Positions 27,048 to 34,950 of a stretch of 64,000 nucleotides of DNA are shown piece after piece. The notes under the pieces are model-generated. The model made no database searches and was not told the origin of the DNA. It was given only the letters and a program-made list of their open reading frames with translations. The position numbers and the translations under genes are program-made. The DNA comes from Alphaproteobacteria bacterium (GTDB taxonomy: Bacteria; Pseudomonadota; Alphaproteobacteria; Rhodobacterales; Rhodobacteraceae), in the NCBI GenBank assembly GCA_030425925.1, contig JAUHZO010000005.1, positions 186,001-250,000 on the forward strand. Reading direction: 5' to 3'. Each line of letters starts with the position of its first letter. Positions within the stretch are counted from its first letter, which is position 1.

Positions 27048-29066
27048 ATGGGTGAGACGGTCGAGTATCTCGTAGCGGACGGGGTGGCCTTTCTGGGCAT
27101 CTCGAACCCGCCGGTGAATGCGCTGTCGCGCGCGGTGCGGGTGGCGCTGATGGAGGCGCTTGACCGGGCCGAGGAATGCGAGGACGTGCACGAGATCGTG
27201 CTTTACGGCAAGGGCGTGACCTTTCCGGCGCGGGCCGATCTGGCGGAATACGAAAGCGGTCTGCGCGACCCGACGCTGCGCGATCTGTGTACCCGCGTCG
27301 AGTATTGCGAAAAACCGGTGATCGCGGCGCTGCACGGCACGGTCTATGCCGGTGGCTGCGAACTGGCGCTGGCGGCGCATTACCGCGTGGCGCATGGAGC
27401 GACGCGGATCAGCCTGCCGGAAATCCGTGTCGGCCTGCCGCCGGGCGGCGGCGGCTCGCAACGTCTGCCGCGGCTGATCGGGGCGGGCCCGGCCCTGGAC
27501 ATGCTGCTGACCGGCGCGGTGTCCCCGGTGTCGCGGCCCCCCGGGTCGGATCTGGTGGACGATGTGTCGGACGGTGCGGCGCGGCTGGCGGCGGCGCGGC
27601 TGGCGCAAACGCTGCGGTCCGAACAGCGCGGGCCGCGGCGGCTGAGCGAGGAAACCGCCGGATTCGCCGATCCGCAGGCCTATCAGCGCGAGGTCGCCCT
27701 GCGCCGCGAACAGCTGCCCCCCGATCCCGAAAGCGCACCGGCGCAGATCGTCTCGCTGGTCGAAGCGGCGCAACTGGTGCCGTTCGACACCGGGCAGGAG
27801 ATGGAGCAGGCGGCCTTTGACACCTGCCTTGCCTCGGACAATTCCCACGCGCTGCGCCATGCCTTCCGTGCCGAACGCGACGCGCGCCGCTTTGCCGTGG
27901 CCGCGCGGGTGGAGTTGCCGCGATTGCAGCGCATCGCGGTGCTGGGGGGCGGGCCGCTGGCCTTGCAGATCACGCTGGCGGCGCTGAACGCCGGGCTGGG
28001 CGTGAACTGGGGCACCCGCGATCCCGAACGGTTGAAAGAGGGCATGGACCAGCTGACCGCGATGCTGCGCCGCGGCGTCAGCGAAGGCGGCATCAGTCCG
28101 CAGGCCATAGAGAAACGGCTGGACCTGCTGCGTGGCGGCGACAGCGCCGAGATGCTGGAGGGGGCCGATCTGGCGATCCGCGCCGCACGCGGGCAGGGCG
28201 ACTTGCCGATCCCGCGGGGTCTGGTCCAGGCGGTGGCGATCCCGGGCAAGGTGGAAGGGCTGGGCCTGCGCTTTACCCCGCCTGCCTTTGCCACCCGCCT
28301 GCTCGAGATCATCCACGGGCCCAGGGCCACCCAGGGCCAGCGCGCCGCGGCGGTGGCGCTGTCGGACCGGCTGTCCAAGGTGCCGGTGATCGTCAAATCC
28401 GAAGGCGAAAGCGCTGCGGGACGGCTGGAAGCGGCGCTGCAACGCGCCGCCGACGGGCTGGTGGACATGGGGCTGAACCCCTACGACGTGGATCGCATCG
28501 TGCGTGACTGGGGCTGGGCCCGGCCGCCCTTTGTCATGCGCGACATGATCGGCCTGCAGGACCTGGCCCGCGTACCGCGGGCCGCGGGCGCGGTGAACTG
28601 GTCGGCCCTGCTGGCCGAGGCCGGTCGCACCGGGCGCGCCGCGGGACGCGGCGTATACAACTGGGACAAGGGCGATCCGCACCCCGATATCACGGTGCGC
28701 ACCCTGGTCGAGACCCAGCGCCCCGCGCAGAAGATCGCACCGGAGCGGGCGGCGCTGCTTCTGGTCGGCGCGATGGCCAATGAAGGCGCGCGCATGCTGG
28801 AACAGGGCATGCTGCGCCGCGCGGCGGATGTGGATGTGGTCGCGATGCTGGCGCTGGACTTCCCGCGCTGGAAGGGCGGCCCGATGAAGGCGGTCAGCCA
28901 GCAGGGGCTGTTCCGGGTGTGGAAGTTCCTGACCACCACCGGCCATCCCGACACCGCGTTCTGGACGCCGGTTCCGGTCTGGCAGGATCTGATCAAGAAC
29001 GGCCGCAATTTCGACGCCCTGACTGGGGCCCGTCGGGCCGCCGGGGTTCCGGGCGTGTCGCGCTGA
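27048..29066 (+). CDS. FadJ/FadB-like enoyl-CoA hydratase/3-hydroxyacyl-CoA dehydrogenase fusion with degenerate dehydrogenase
   Basis: A 672-residue two-part protein. The hydratase half (about 1-200) keeps both catalytic glutamates, Glu105 in AGGCELALA and Glu125 in LPEIRVGLPPGGGG. The dehydrogenase half (from about 290) has GGGPLA in place of the GxGxxG NAD loop (300-305), and in the active-site segment GLRFTPPAFATRLLEII the catalytic His is Arg408 while its partner Glu420 remains. The C-terminal domain motif AAGRGVYNWDKG is present. It is therefore probably a hydratase or isomerase with an inactive or repurposed second domain. ATG 27048 (agcaggg upstream) is preferred to ATG 27030, which has no ribosome site at the right distance. 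It stands alone, with no thiolase next to it. Confidence 0.85.
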   Translation: MGETVEYLVADGVAFLGISNPPVNALSRAVRVALMEALDRAEECEDVHEIVLYGKGVTFPARADLAEYESGLRDPTLRDLCTRVEYCEKPVIAALHGTVYAGGCELALAAHYRVAHGATRISLPEIRVGLPPGGGGSQRLPRLIGAGPALDMLLTGAVSPVSRPPGSDLVDDVSDGAARLAAARLAQTLRSEQRGPRRLSEETAGFADPQAYQREVALRREQLPPDPESAPAQIVSLVEAAQLVPFDTGQEMEQAAFDTCLASDNSHALRHAFRAERDARRFAVAARVELPRLQRIAVLGGGPLALQITLAALNAGLGVNWGTRDPERLKEGMDQLTAMLRRGVSEGGISPQAIEKRLDLLRGGDSAEMLEGADLAIRAARGQGDLPIPRGLVQAVAIPGKVEGLGLRFTPPAFATRLLEIIHGPRATQGQRAAAVALSDRLSKVPVIVKSEGESAAGRLEAALQRAADGLVDMGLNPYDVDRIVRDWGWARPPFVMRDMIGLQDLARVPRAAGAVNWSALLAEAGRTGRAAGRGVYNWDKGDPHPDITVRTLVETQRPAQKIAPERAALLLVGAMANEGARMLEQGMLRRAADVDVVAMLALDFPRWKGGPMKAVSQQGLFRVWKFLTTTGHPDTAFWTPVPVWQDLIKNGRNFDALTGARRAAGVPGVSR

Positions 29067-29135
29067 TCGCCGGATTTGCCGTCCGAAGCAGGGCAGGGGC
29101 TGCACGCGCCCCGTTGTCGGCCCACAGCCCGCGCG

Positions 29136-29351
29136 TCAGCCCAGGAAAATGCCCAGGATCACCATCATCAGCCCGATCACCGACAGGAACAGCGCCGCCA
29201 TGTTGATCGGCACCACGCCCCGCACGATCTCGCGCAGGGCCTCGTCGCTCAGCCCGGCCCCGCGGGCACGCCAGACCCGGAAGATGCACCAGACCAGCCC
29301 CGCCAGCCCGGCCAGAGACACCGCAGCGCCCGTCCAGATCAGCCAGTCCAT
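29136..29351 (-). CDS. Small membrane protein, 71 aa
   Basis: Two hydrophobic segments (DWLIWTGAAVSLAGLAGLVWCIF, residues 2-24, and VPINMAALFLSVIGLMMVILGIFLG at the C terminus) are joined by a short charged loop (RARGAGLSDEALREIVRG). The start at 29351 has a strong ggcaggaggcaagg ribosome site. No domain is recognised by me. It is convergent with the FadJ-like gene and divergent from the GapR-like gene. Confidence 0.78.
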   Translation of the reverse strand: MDWLIWTGAAVSLAGLAGLVWCIFRVWRARGAGLSDEALREIVRGVVPINMAALFLSVIGLMMVILGIFLG

Positions 29352-29473
29352 CGCCCTTGCCTCCTGCCTGTGGATGTGGGGCGCTGGGTAAACCGCGCAC
29401 CCGCCCCCTGCAACCCCTTGATGGGCCGGAACCGGGGCGCTAGCAAGAAGCCCCACATGCAGGAGGCACGGGA

Positions 29474-29731
29474 ATGCAGGACGAAGCGTCGGACGCCTAT
29501 GGCGTGGCCGCGGGCGAGCTGAAGCAGTTCATCGAGCGGTTCGAACGGCTGGAAGAGGAAAAGAAGGAAATCGCCGACCAGCAGAAGGAGGTGATGGCCG
29601 AAGCCAAGGCGCGCGGCTATGACACCAAGGTCATGCGCAAGGTGATCGCGCTGCGCAAGCGCGACAAGGACGAGATCGCCGAGGAAGAAGCGGTGCTGGA
29701 GATGTACAAGGCCGCGCTGGGCATGGCCTGA
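29474..29731 (+). CDS. DUF2312 (GapR-like) nucleoid-associated protein
   Basis: An 85-residue, mostly helical DUF2312 protein. The coiled-coil core [29 protein letters not shown] and the basic [23 protein letters not shown] segment match Caulobacter GapR (89 aa). GapR clamps overtwisted DNA ahead of replication and transcription and stimulates gyrase and topoisomerase IV. The ribosome site is gcaggaggcacggga. It is convergent with the next gene, 6 bases apart. Confidence 0.92.
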   Translation: MQDEASDAYGVAAGELKQFIERFERLEEEKKEIADQQKEVMAEAKARGYDTKVMRKVIALRKRDKDEIAEEEAVLEMYKAALGMA

Positions 29732-29737
29732 CCGCGC

Positions 29738-30619
29738 TCAGGGCGCAATCAGAGTGACCCCGGGCATGCGTCCGATCTGTTCCAGATCGTCCTCGTACAA
29801 CTCGGTCAGCATGTCGACATAGGCCGCGTCCCAGCCGGGCAGGTCCAGCTCTTCCTCGATCGCGTCGTCGAGCGCGTATTTGTCCAGAAACGCCGTCATC
29901 ACGCGGCGTTTCTGCATCTCGTTGATATTGGGATGCTCCTTCAGGAAGGCGCGGAACCGTTTCATGCCCTCGGGGCTGATGATGTCGGAAAAGACGTCGA
30001 AGGCACCGACGATCTTGCGCGTCAGTTCGATGCCCGCGACCTCGCGCACCACCTCGCCCCAGATCAGCGGCGTGTCCTCGTTGGCCCAGACGGTGACGGG
30101 CAGGCCGGGCAGGCTGTCGCGGATCCGGCGCAGCAGGTCCGACCAGCGCAGATGCATCGGGTCGACCCCGTTGAGGAAGGTCGCGAAATCCTCGTGCGGG
30201 GTGGCGCGGAACACCGCGGGCAGAAAGGTGGCCGGGTCGCGCAACCCCATGAACAGTTCGACCTCGTCCTCGGCAAAGAGGCGGCACAGAACTTCGAGCC
30301 GCTGCTCGGCCTTGCGGTAAAGCCGCCCGCCCGCCAGCGTCAGCTTGGGCACGCAGAACAGGTTCTCGTGGCACAGGATCAGCCGGTCCACCTGGTCCGG
30401 ATCCTGGGCAAGGATGGCGTCAAGCAGGATGTCGCGGGCATCCGGAGCCGGATCGACCTCGACCAGCGAGTTGACGGCTTCGGACAGCAGCAGACGGTAC
30501 TTGCCGGGCCCCGGCACGGCAATGCCTTCGTGACGCCATTCACCCGCATTGCGCAACAGGCATTTCAGCAACCTGTCTTCGTCGGTGCAATGCACGCCGG
30601 TGTGGAGGATGACCTGCAT
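29738..30619 (-). CDS. Hypothetical protein, sulfotransferase-like N terminus
   Basis: A 293-residue soluble protein. The first strand and loop VILHTGVHCTDEDRLLKCLLRNA resemble the nucleotide-binding start of roseobacter sulfotransferase-like proteins, which usually read HIGxxKTGTT. Here the lysine and threonines are replaced, so PAPS binding is doubtful. Later sections (LILCHENLFCVPK, LRDPATFLPAVFRA, LPVTVWANEDTPLIWGEVVREVAG) keep the fold pattern of that family. No signal peptide. The function is unknown. Confidence 0.75.
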   Translation of the reverse strand: MQVILHTGVHCTDEDRLLKCLLRNAGEWRHEGIAVPGPGKYRLLLSEAVNSLVEVDPAPDARDILLDAILAQDPDQVDRLILCHENLFCVPKLTLAGGRLYRKAEQRLEVLCRLFAEDEVELFMGLRDPATFLPAVFRATPHEDFATFLNGVDPMHLRWSDLLRRIRDSLPGLPVTVWANEDTPLIWGEVVREVAGIELTRKIVGAFDVFSDIISPEGMKRFRAFLKEHPNINEMQKRRVMTAFLDKYALDDAIEEELDLPGWDAAYVDMLTELYEDDLEQIGRMPGVTLIAP

Positions 30620-30718
30620 GAGATGTCTTTGCCTGCGCTTGTGCAGGCACTATACGGTGTTTGCCGTGAGGTGAAACCGCCTATCGCCGCCACGCGGTGC
30701 GGCAAGCGGCAAAATCAC

Positions 30719-30747
30719 TTGCACCGGCAGGCCGGCCTGGCGTAAAC
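30719..30747 (+). promoter_or_regulatory. Possible promoter of tRNA-Thr
   Basis: TTGCAC at 30719-30724, a 17-base spacer and GTAAAC at 30742-30747, 12 bases before the mature tRNA 5' end. The spacing fits, and the -10 is weak. Confidence 0.35.
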
Positions 30748-30759
30748 GCTTGCACCAAC

Positions 30760-30835
30760 GCCCCTATAGCTCAGCTGGTAGAGCAACTGATTTGTAATCA
30801 GTAGGTCCGCGGTTCGAGTCCGTGTGGGGGCACCA
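30760..30835 (+). tRNA. tRNA-Thr (anticodon TGT), CCA encoded
   Basis: A 76-base cloverleaf. The acceptor stem GCCCCTA pairs with TGGGGGC, with discriminator A and encoded CCA. The D-arm has AGCTCAGCTGGTAGAGC, the anticodon stem ACTGA/TCAGT encloses loop TTTGTAA with anticodon TGT (reads ACA), and the T-arm has GGTTCGAGTCC. It is followed immediately by AT-rich DNA unlike the rest of the window. Confidence 0.97.
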
Positions 30836-31730
30836 TTTTATTTATATTTTATTCGTATTTACAATGACTTAGGCTTGGCTCTGCGCAAGGCGTCCACCTT
30901 TCCGTCCACCTTGGAGGTCACGCTGAGCAGGCGTCTTGCAGGGTTGGGGCCACAGTGGTTCGGTAAATATCTCTTCGAGCAAATCAGTTCTCACTATCAG
31001 ATCACCGCCGGTTTGGGACACCCTTGTGGACACGCTGGACATTCGCTCCCCGCTTTTGTTCGTCCATACAAACACGGCCAGCCGTTCCTTGCGATAGAAG
31101 CGATAGAGCTTCTTCCAATTGACTTCCCAGCCCTCCCGGCGGAGCAGGATATGCAGGCGCCGATATCCGATCCGCCGCCGCTCGGACGACAGCTCGCGCA
31201 GCCCGCGCTACCGGTGGAAATCACACCAACCGTTGGGACACTGCTGTGGCCCCGTCCGAATATCGCTGACACTGCCGCGGGCTTGCCATGGTTTCGCATC
31301 AGGACGCTTGGTTCGCCGGGAACTCGGTGGCCGCTCGGAGGCACAGCCGCGATGGTGTTCGGCTGAACAACCCGCATCGTGCTGTTGACGCTTTCAAAAG
31401 CAGTGTTTTTCTCGCGACCGACCAGGGGGTCGTAGACGTCTGTTCGAAACCCCGCAGTTCGAGACCCGGCCACGAAGCACCGCGACCGTGCTCCGGGACA
31501 CGACGTCCAGCGCAAGCCCTCACGCCGGTCCTTGCCGCACAGCTCGTTCCGATCCGGAGTCTCGACCTGTCGTCGCCAGAGGCGCGGTGCAGCCTGCCAC
31601 GCCTGGGCCTTTGCCGGATTCAGACCGCTAAAGAACATTTAGGCCAGTTTTAGGACCGGCTTCAGGACGCTTAACCGAGGCTCTGGCAGGTTGGGTTCAA
31701 GGAAACAAACCTCAACCCGGAGACACGCCA
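30836..31730. other. Gene-poor accessory stretch with element debris after tRNA-Thr
   Basis: About 900 bases without an intact gene. It opens with an AT-rich run (tttatttatattttattcg) directly after the tRNA CCA. The minus strand then shows a short C-terminal-like reading KVDGKVDALRRAKPKSL ending near 30859, and an IS3-family transposase fragment at 31072-31211. From 31215 to 31700 several open frames exist on both strands but none has family motifs or a ribosome site. I read the stretch as decayed mobile DNA. Confidence 0.6.
31072..31211 (-). pseudogene. IS3-family transposase (OrfB) remnant
   Basis: About 45 codons on the minus strand translate to a clear IS3-family HTH_21 segment: RELSSERRRIGYRRLHILL followed by RREGWEVNWKKLYRFYRKERLAV. 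A TAG stop lies directly upstream in the frame (31209-31211) and similarity ends after LAV, so only this internal piece of a roughly 270-residue transposase remains. The DDE catalytic domain is absent. Confidence 0.75.
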
Positions 31731-31955
31731 ATGACCACCTTTTCCACCAACACCCATGCCGACCTGCACGCCGACCTCAACGCCCGCGGCCGTCAGATGC
31801 TGAAGAACCAAGCGCAGGCCGACGCGCAGGTCTGGAGCCTGACCGACATGATTTCAGCCTTTGTCGTGCGGATGCGGCCCGATCCGGAACAGGAGATTGC
31901 AAAGGCAGCCCGTCGCGAAGCGGCCCGCCGCGCGGTGGACAACCTGCTGCGCTAA
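31731..31955 (+). CDS. Hypothetical protein, 74 aa
   Basis: A small soluble protein: a polar N terminus (TTFSTNTHADLHADLNARG) and two probable helices, the second basic (PEQEIAKAARREAARRAVDNLL). There is a cccggagacacgcc ribosome site before the ATG, and codon use is normal for the region. Not recognised. Its last four bases overlap the stop of the convergent regulator gene. Confidence 0.6.
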   Translation: MTTFSTNTHADLHADLNARGRQMLKNQAQADAQVWSLTDMISAFVVRMRPDPEQEIAKAARREAARRAVDNLLR

Positions 31956-33457
31956 TCGGGCAGGCCCACGCCCCGGTAGGCATCTTTCATCAGGTCCCGC
32001 TGGTCGGGCTGACGATAGGGTGTGCTTTCGAGCGCGGCGCTCAGCGTGATGTCCGGCACGATGCGGCGCAACGCGTCGGCCATGCGGTGCGCGTCCCTTG
32101 TCCGGCCCGCCGCCCAATAGGCGAACATCAGGAAGTTCACCCCGGTGTGGTACGACGGAAGCTCGGCGACGACCTGTTCCAGGATTGCAACGCCGGTATC
32201 GACTCGCCCCGCCAGGACATGGCAATAGCCCGCCCCCATGCGGCAATAGATGGCCATGTCCCCCAACGGGTCGAGCCGGACACCCGCATCGAAGGCCCCG
32301 ATCGCCTCGTCATAGGCGCCGATATAGCTGAGCGGCCAGCCTGCCGCGAGGTTGACCAGCGCCGAATTGGGGCACAAGCGCTGTGCGCGGCGCACGGCCT
32401 CGGCCCCTTCCTGCTGGCCCCAGCCGGAAAAGGCGTGGAACTGCCCCGAGAAGGCCAGCACGAGGGGGTCGTCGCCGGCTTCGGCCAGAAGCGCCTGCGC
32501 CAGCGGCGCGACTTCGAGGTATTCTTCCCACGAGATCATCCGCGCGCCGCGGGCGATCAGGTAGGCACGCACCTTCCACGCTTTGGCCATCTTGTATCCG
32601 GGATCGCGCGCGAAGGCCTGATCCAGAAGGGCTATCCCTTTCCGGAAATCCTCCAGCGTCCGGACTCCGTAGACATGCGGCAGGGCGCGCAGCACAAGAT
32701 CATAGGCGCCGAGGTCCTCGGTCGGCTTGGCTTGCGCGATCCCGGCCTCGGCGAACATAAGCCTCGGCTCAACCGCGCCGGCAACGCGCGCGGCTATCTC
32801 GTCCTGCAGCGCGAAGACATCGTCGGTTGCCCCCGTGAAGCGCTCTGACCAGATGGTGCGGGCGGTCTCGGCCTCGACCAGTTGCACGGTGACGCGCAAG
32901 GCTTGCCCCGCCTGCTGCACCGATCCTTCGACGGCATAGCGCACGCCCACCTGTCGCGCGACATTGGACAAGTCTACCGGTTGGCCCTTGAAGCGGAAAC
33001 TCGTGGCCGCGGCGATCACGAAGAGGCCCGAGAGCCTGGACAGGCTGGCGATGATGTCCGTGATCAACCCATCGACAAGATAGTCGTTTTCGGAGGTGGC
33101 CGACAGATTGGTGAAGGGCAGCACGATCAGCGACGGCTTGTCGGGCAGCGCGGGGCCCGAGGGCGGCGGGGCCTCGGGCCCCTGGACAGGTTTGTAGCCA
33201 ACGCCAGGCACCGTTGCGATGGCCTTGGCCCCAAGCGCCTTGCGCAGGGCGCTGATCTGGACGGAAAGATTGCCCTCTTCCACGGCCAGCCCGCCCCAGA
33301 CATTTTCCAGAAGTTCCGCCTTTGAGACCACCCGGTCCCGGTGTCCATCCAGATAGGCCAGCACATCGAAGGCGCGCGCCCCGAGGGCGACGGGCGTGCC
33401 ATCCACCAGCACCTCGCGGTTGTCGTGTTTCAGGACGAAGGGGCGTGTCCCGGTCAT
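31952..33457 (-). CDS. Winged-helix/TPR transcriptional regulator, tandem paralogue 4 (last)
   Basis: A 501-residue one-component regulator. An OmpR/PhoB-type winged helix occupies about 5-92 (VALGARAFDVLAYLDGHRD, NLSVQISALRKALG, IATVPGVGY). After a proline-rich linker comes an alpha/beta domain (about 107-225) starting KPSLIVLPFTNLS and containing DYLVDGLITDIIASLSRLSG. The rest is helical repeats of TPR type (about 240-480). No membrane segment is seen, unlike CadC. The layout is that of adenylate-cyclase-associated or guided-entry TPR regulators with no catalytic domain. Its start overlaps the stop of paralogue 3 by ATGA, so the four are translationally coupled. Confidence 0.85.
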   Translation of the reverse strand: MTGTRPFVLKHDNREVLVDGTPVALGARAFDVLAYLDGHRDRVVSKAELLENVWGGLAVEEGNLSVQISALRKALGAKAIATVPGVGYKPVQGPEAPPPSGPALPDKPSLIVLPFTNLSATSENDYLVDGLITDIIASLSRLSGLFVIAAATSFRFKGQPVDLSNVARQVGVRYAVEGSVQQAGQALRVTVQLVEAETARTIWSERFTGATDDVFALQDEIAARVAGAVEPRLMFAEAGIAQAKPTEDLGAYDLVLRALPHVYGVRTLEDFRKGIALLDQAFARDPGYKMAKAWKVRAYLIARGARMISWEEYLEVAPLAQALLAEAGDDPLVLAFSGQFHAFSGWGQQEGAEAVRRAQRLCPNSALVNLAAGWPLSYIGAYDEAIGAFDAGVRLDPLGDMAIYCRMGAGYCHVLAGRVDTGVAILEQVVAELPSYHTGVNFLMFAYWAAGRTRDAHRMADALRRIVPDITLSAALESTPYRQPDQRDLMKDAYRGVGLPD

Positions 33458-34950
33458 TCGGGAAGCCCCGCGGCGCGCAAGGCGCCACCGTAGCGATCTT
33501 CCATATCCCGGTCCCGGAACGGGGTGTTGGCATAGTAGTAGCGGACAGTCATTTGGGGCACCGCATTCATGTAGGCGGCGTTGAGGGCCACGGCCTTTTC
33601 ATGCTGCCCGGCAAGTTCATAGGCCGCGACAAGGGCCTGTGTCGTCGATCCGAATCCGGGATCTTCGGCCCGTGCCTCTTCGAGTATCGCGACGGCTTCG
33701 TCATAGCGGGCGACGCCAATCAGGGCGTATCCATGTCCGGATCGCGCATGCGCGGCGTGGGGATGCAAGGGATTCAAACGGTAGCATGCCTCGAAATGCT
33801 CGATCGCCTCGTCGTAGCGCCCGCCATAGTTGCAGACCCAGCCAAGCGAACTGCGCACCTGGATGGAGTTCGGGTTCAGCGCCGTGGCCTGTTTGAGAGT
33901 CCTGTAGCCAAGCTCCGTCTCGCGCGCGAGATAGGCGAGGTAATGTCCAGCGTTGGCCAACACGATCGGATCCGTCTGCCGTCCGTTGAGCAGGCTGTAG
34001 GCCAGCGGTATCACCACGCGCCCCGCTTCGTACGGCACTGCGCGCGAGGCCATGGCCATCAAATGCGCGCGGAGCTTCAGAGACTTGGCATAGGCATAGT
34101 CCGGATCAAGGGCAAGCGCGCGATCCAGGATGGCGCAGGCGGCCTCAAGCTCTTCCCTGGTCTGGACGCGGAACACCAACGGCGCGGCCTGCAAGGCCAG
34201 ATCATAGGCCTGCACATTGTCCGTGGGCTTGGCCCGGGCGCGGTCCGCCTCGGCGAGAAGGATGTTGAGTTCCAGCGCGCTGGCGGTGCGCTGCGCGATC
34301 CGGTCCTGAAGGTCAAAGACGTCATCCGCGACCCCCTCGAACCGCTCGGTCCAGAGCGTGTGGCCGGTTTCGGCCTCGACCAGTTGACTGGTGATGCGCA
34401 ACCGGTTGCCGCCCGCCTGGATGGCGCCTTCGAGGATGTATCGCACGCCCAGTTCGGCCCCGATGTCCGGCAAGGCCACCGTCTTGCCCTTGTAGGCAAA
34501 GCTCGAAGAGCTTGCGATCACGAAGATGCCTGGCAGGCGGCTGAGCGTGGACACCAGATCGGCAACGATCCCGTCGACAAGATAGTCCTGCTCTGCCCGC
34601 CCGGTGAGATTGGCAAAGGGCAGCACGGCGATGGACGGGATGGTCGGCAGGGCAGGGCCCTTTGGCGCAGGCTTTGCCGCGCCCGTCGCAAGCTTGTACC
34701 CCACGCCGGGCACAGTTGCGACGGCCTTGGGGCCAAGCGCTTTGCGCAGGGCGCTGATCTGGACACTCAGATTGCCTTCTTCGACGGCAAGACCGCCCCA
34801 GACCTGCTCCAGAAGTTCGGCCTTGGAGACCACCCGGTCCCGATGCGCATCGAGATAGACCAGAACATCGAACGCGCGCGCCCCCAGCGGCACGGGCGTG
34901 TCGCCGACGATCACCTCTCGGCTGTCCGGATGCAGTGTGAAGGATGTCAT
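33454..34950 (-). CDS. Winged-helix/TPR transcriptional regulator, tandem paralogue 3
   Basis: A 498-residue paralogue with the same order: winged helix (about 5-92, VPLGARAFDVLVYLDAHRD), linker, alpha/beta domain from IPSIAVLPFANLT with DYLVDGIVADLVSTLSRLPG, then TPR repeats including a well-formed ATALNPNSIQVRSSLGWVCNYGGRYDEAIEHFEACYRLNPLHP region. Four-base overlaps join it to the genes on both sides. The recognition helix region is nearly the same as in the other copies, whereas the C-terminal repeats differ more, consistent with shared DNA targets and different inputs. Confidence 0.85.
   Translation of the reverse strand: MTSFTLHPDSREVIVGDTPVPLGARAFDVLVYLDAHRDRVVSKAELLEQVWGGLAVEEGNLSVQISALRKALGPKAVATVPGVGYKLATGAAKPAPKGPALPTIPSIAVLPFANLTGRAEQDYLVDGIVADLVSTLSRLPGIFVIASSSSFAYKGKTVALPDIGAELGVRYILEGAIQAGGNRLRITSQLVEAETGHTLWTERFEGVADDVFDLQDRIAQRTASALELNILLAEADRARAKPTDNVQAYDLALQAAPLVFRVQTREELEAACAILDRALALDPDYAYAKSLKLRAHLMAMASRAVPYEAGRVVIPLAYSLLNGRQTDPIVLANAGHYLAYLARETELGYRTLKQATALNPNSIQVRSSLGWVCNYGGRYDEAIEHFEACYRLNPLHPHAAHARSGHGYALIGVARYDEAVAILEEARAEDPGFGSTTQALVAAYELAGQHEKAVALNAAYMNAVPQMTVRYYYANTPFRDRDMEDRYGGALRAAGLPE

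Noticed and set aside
31288-31653. Open frames on both strands in the debris after tRNA-Thr
   Set aside because: They have no start signals or family motifs, and their codon composition differs from neighbouring genes. I treat them as remnants, not genes.
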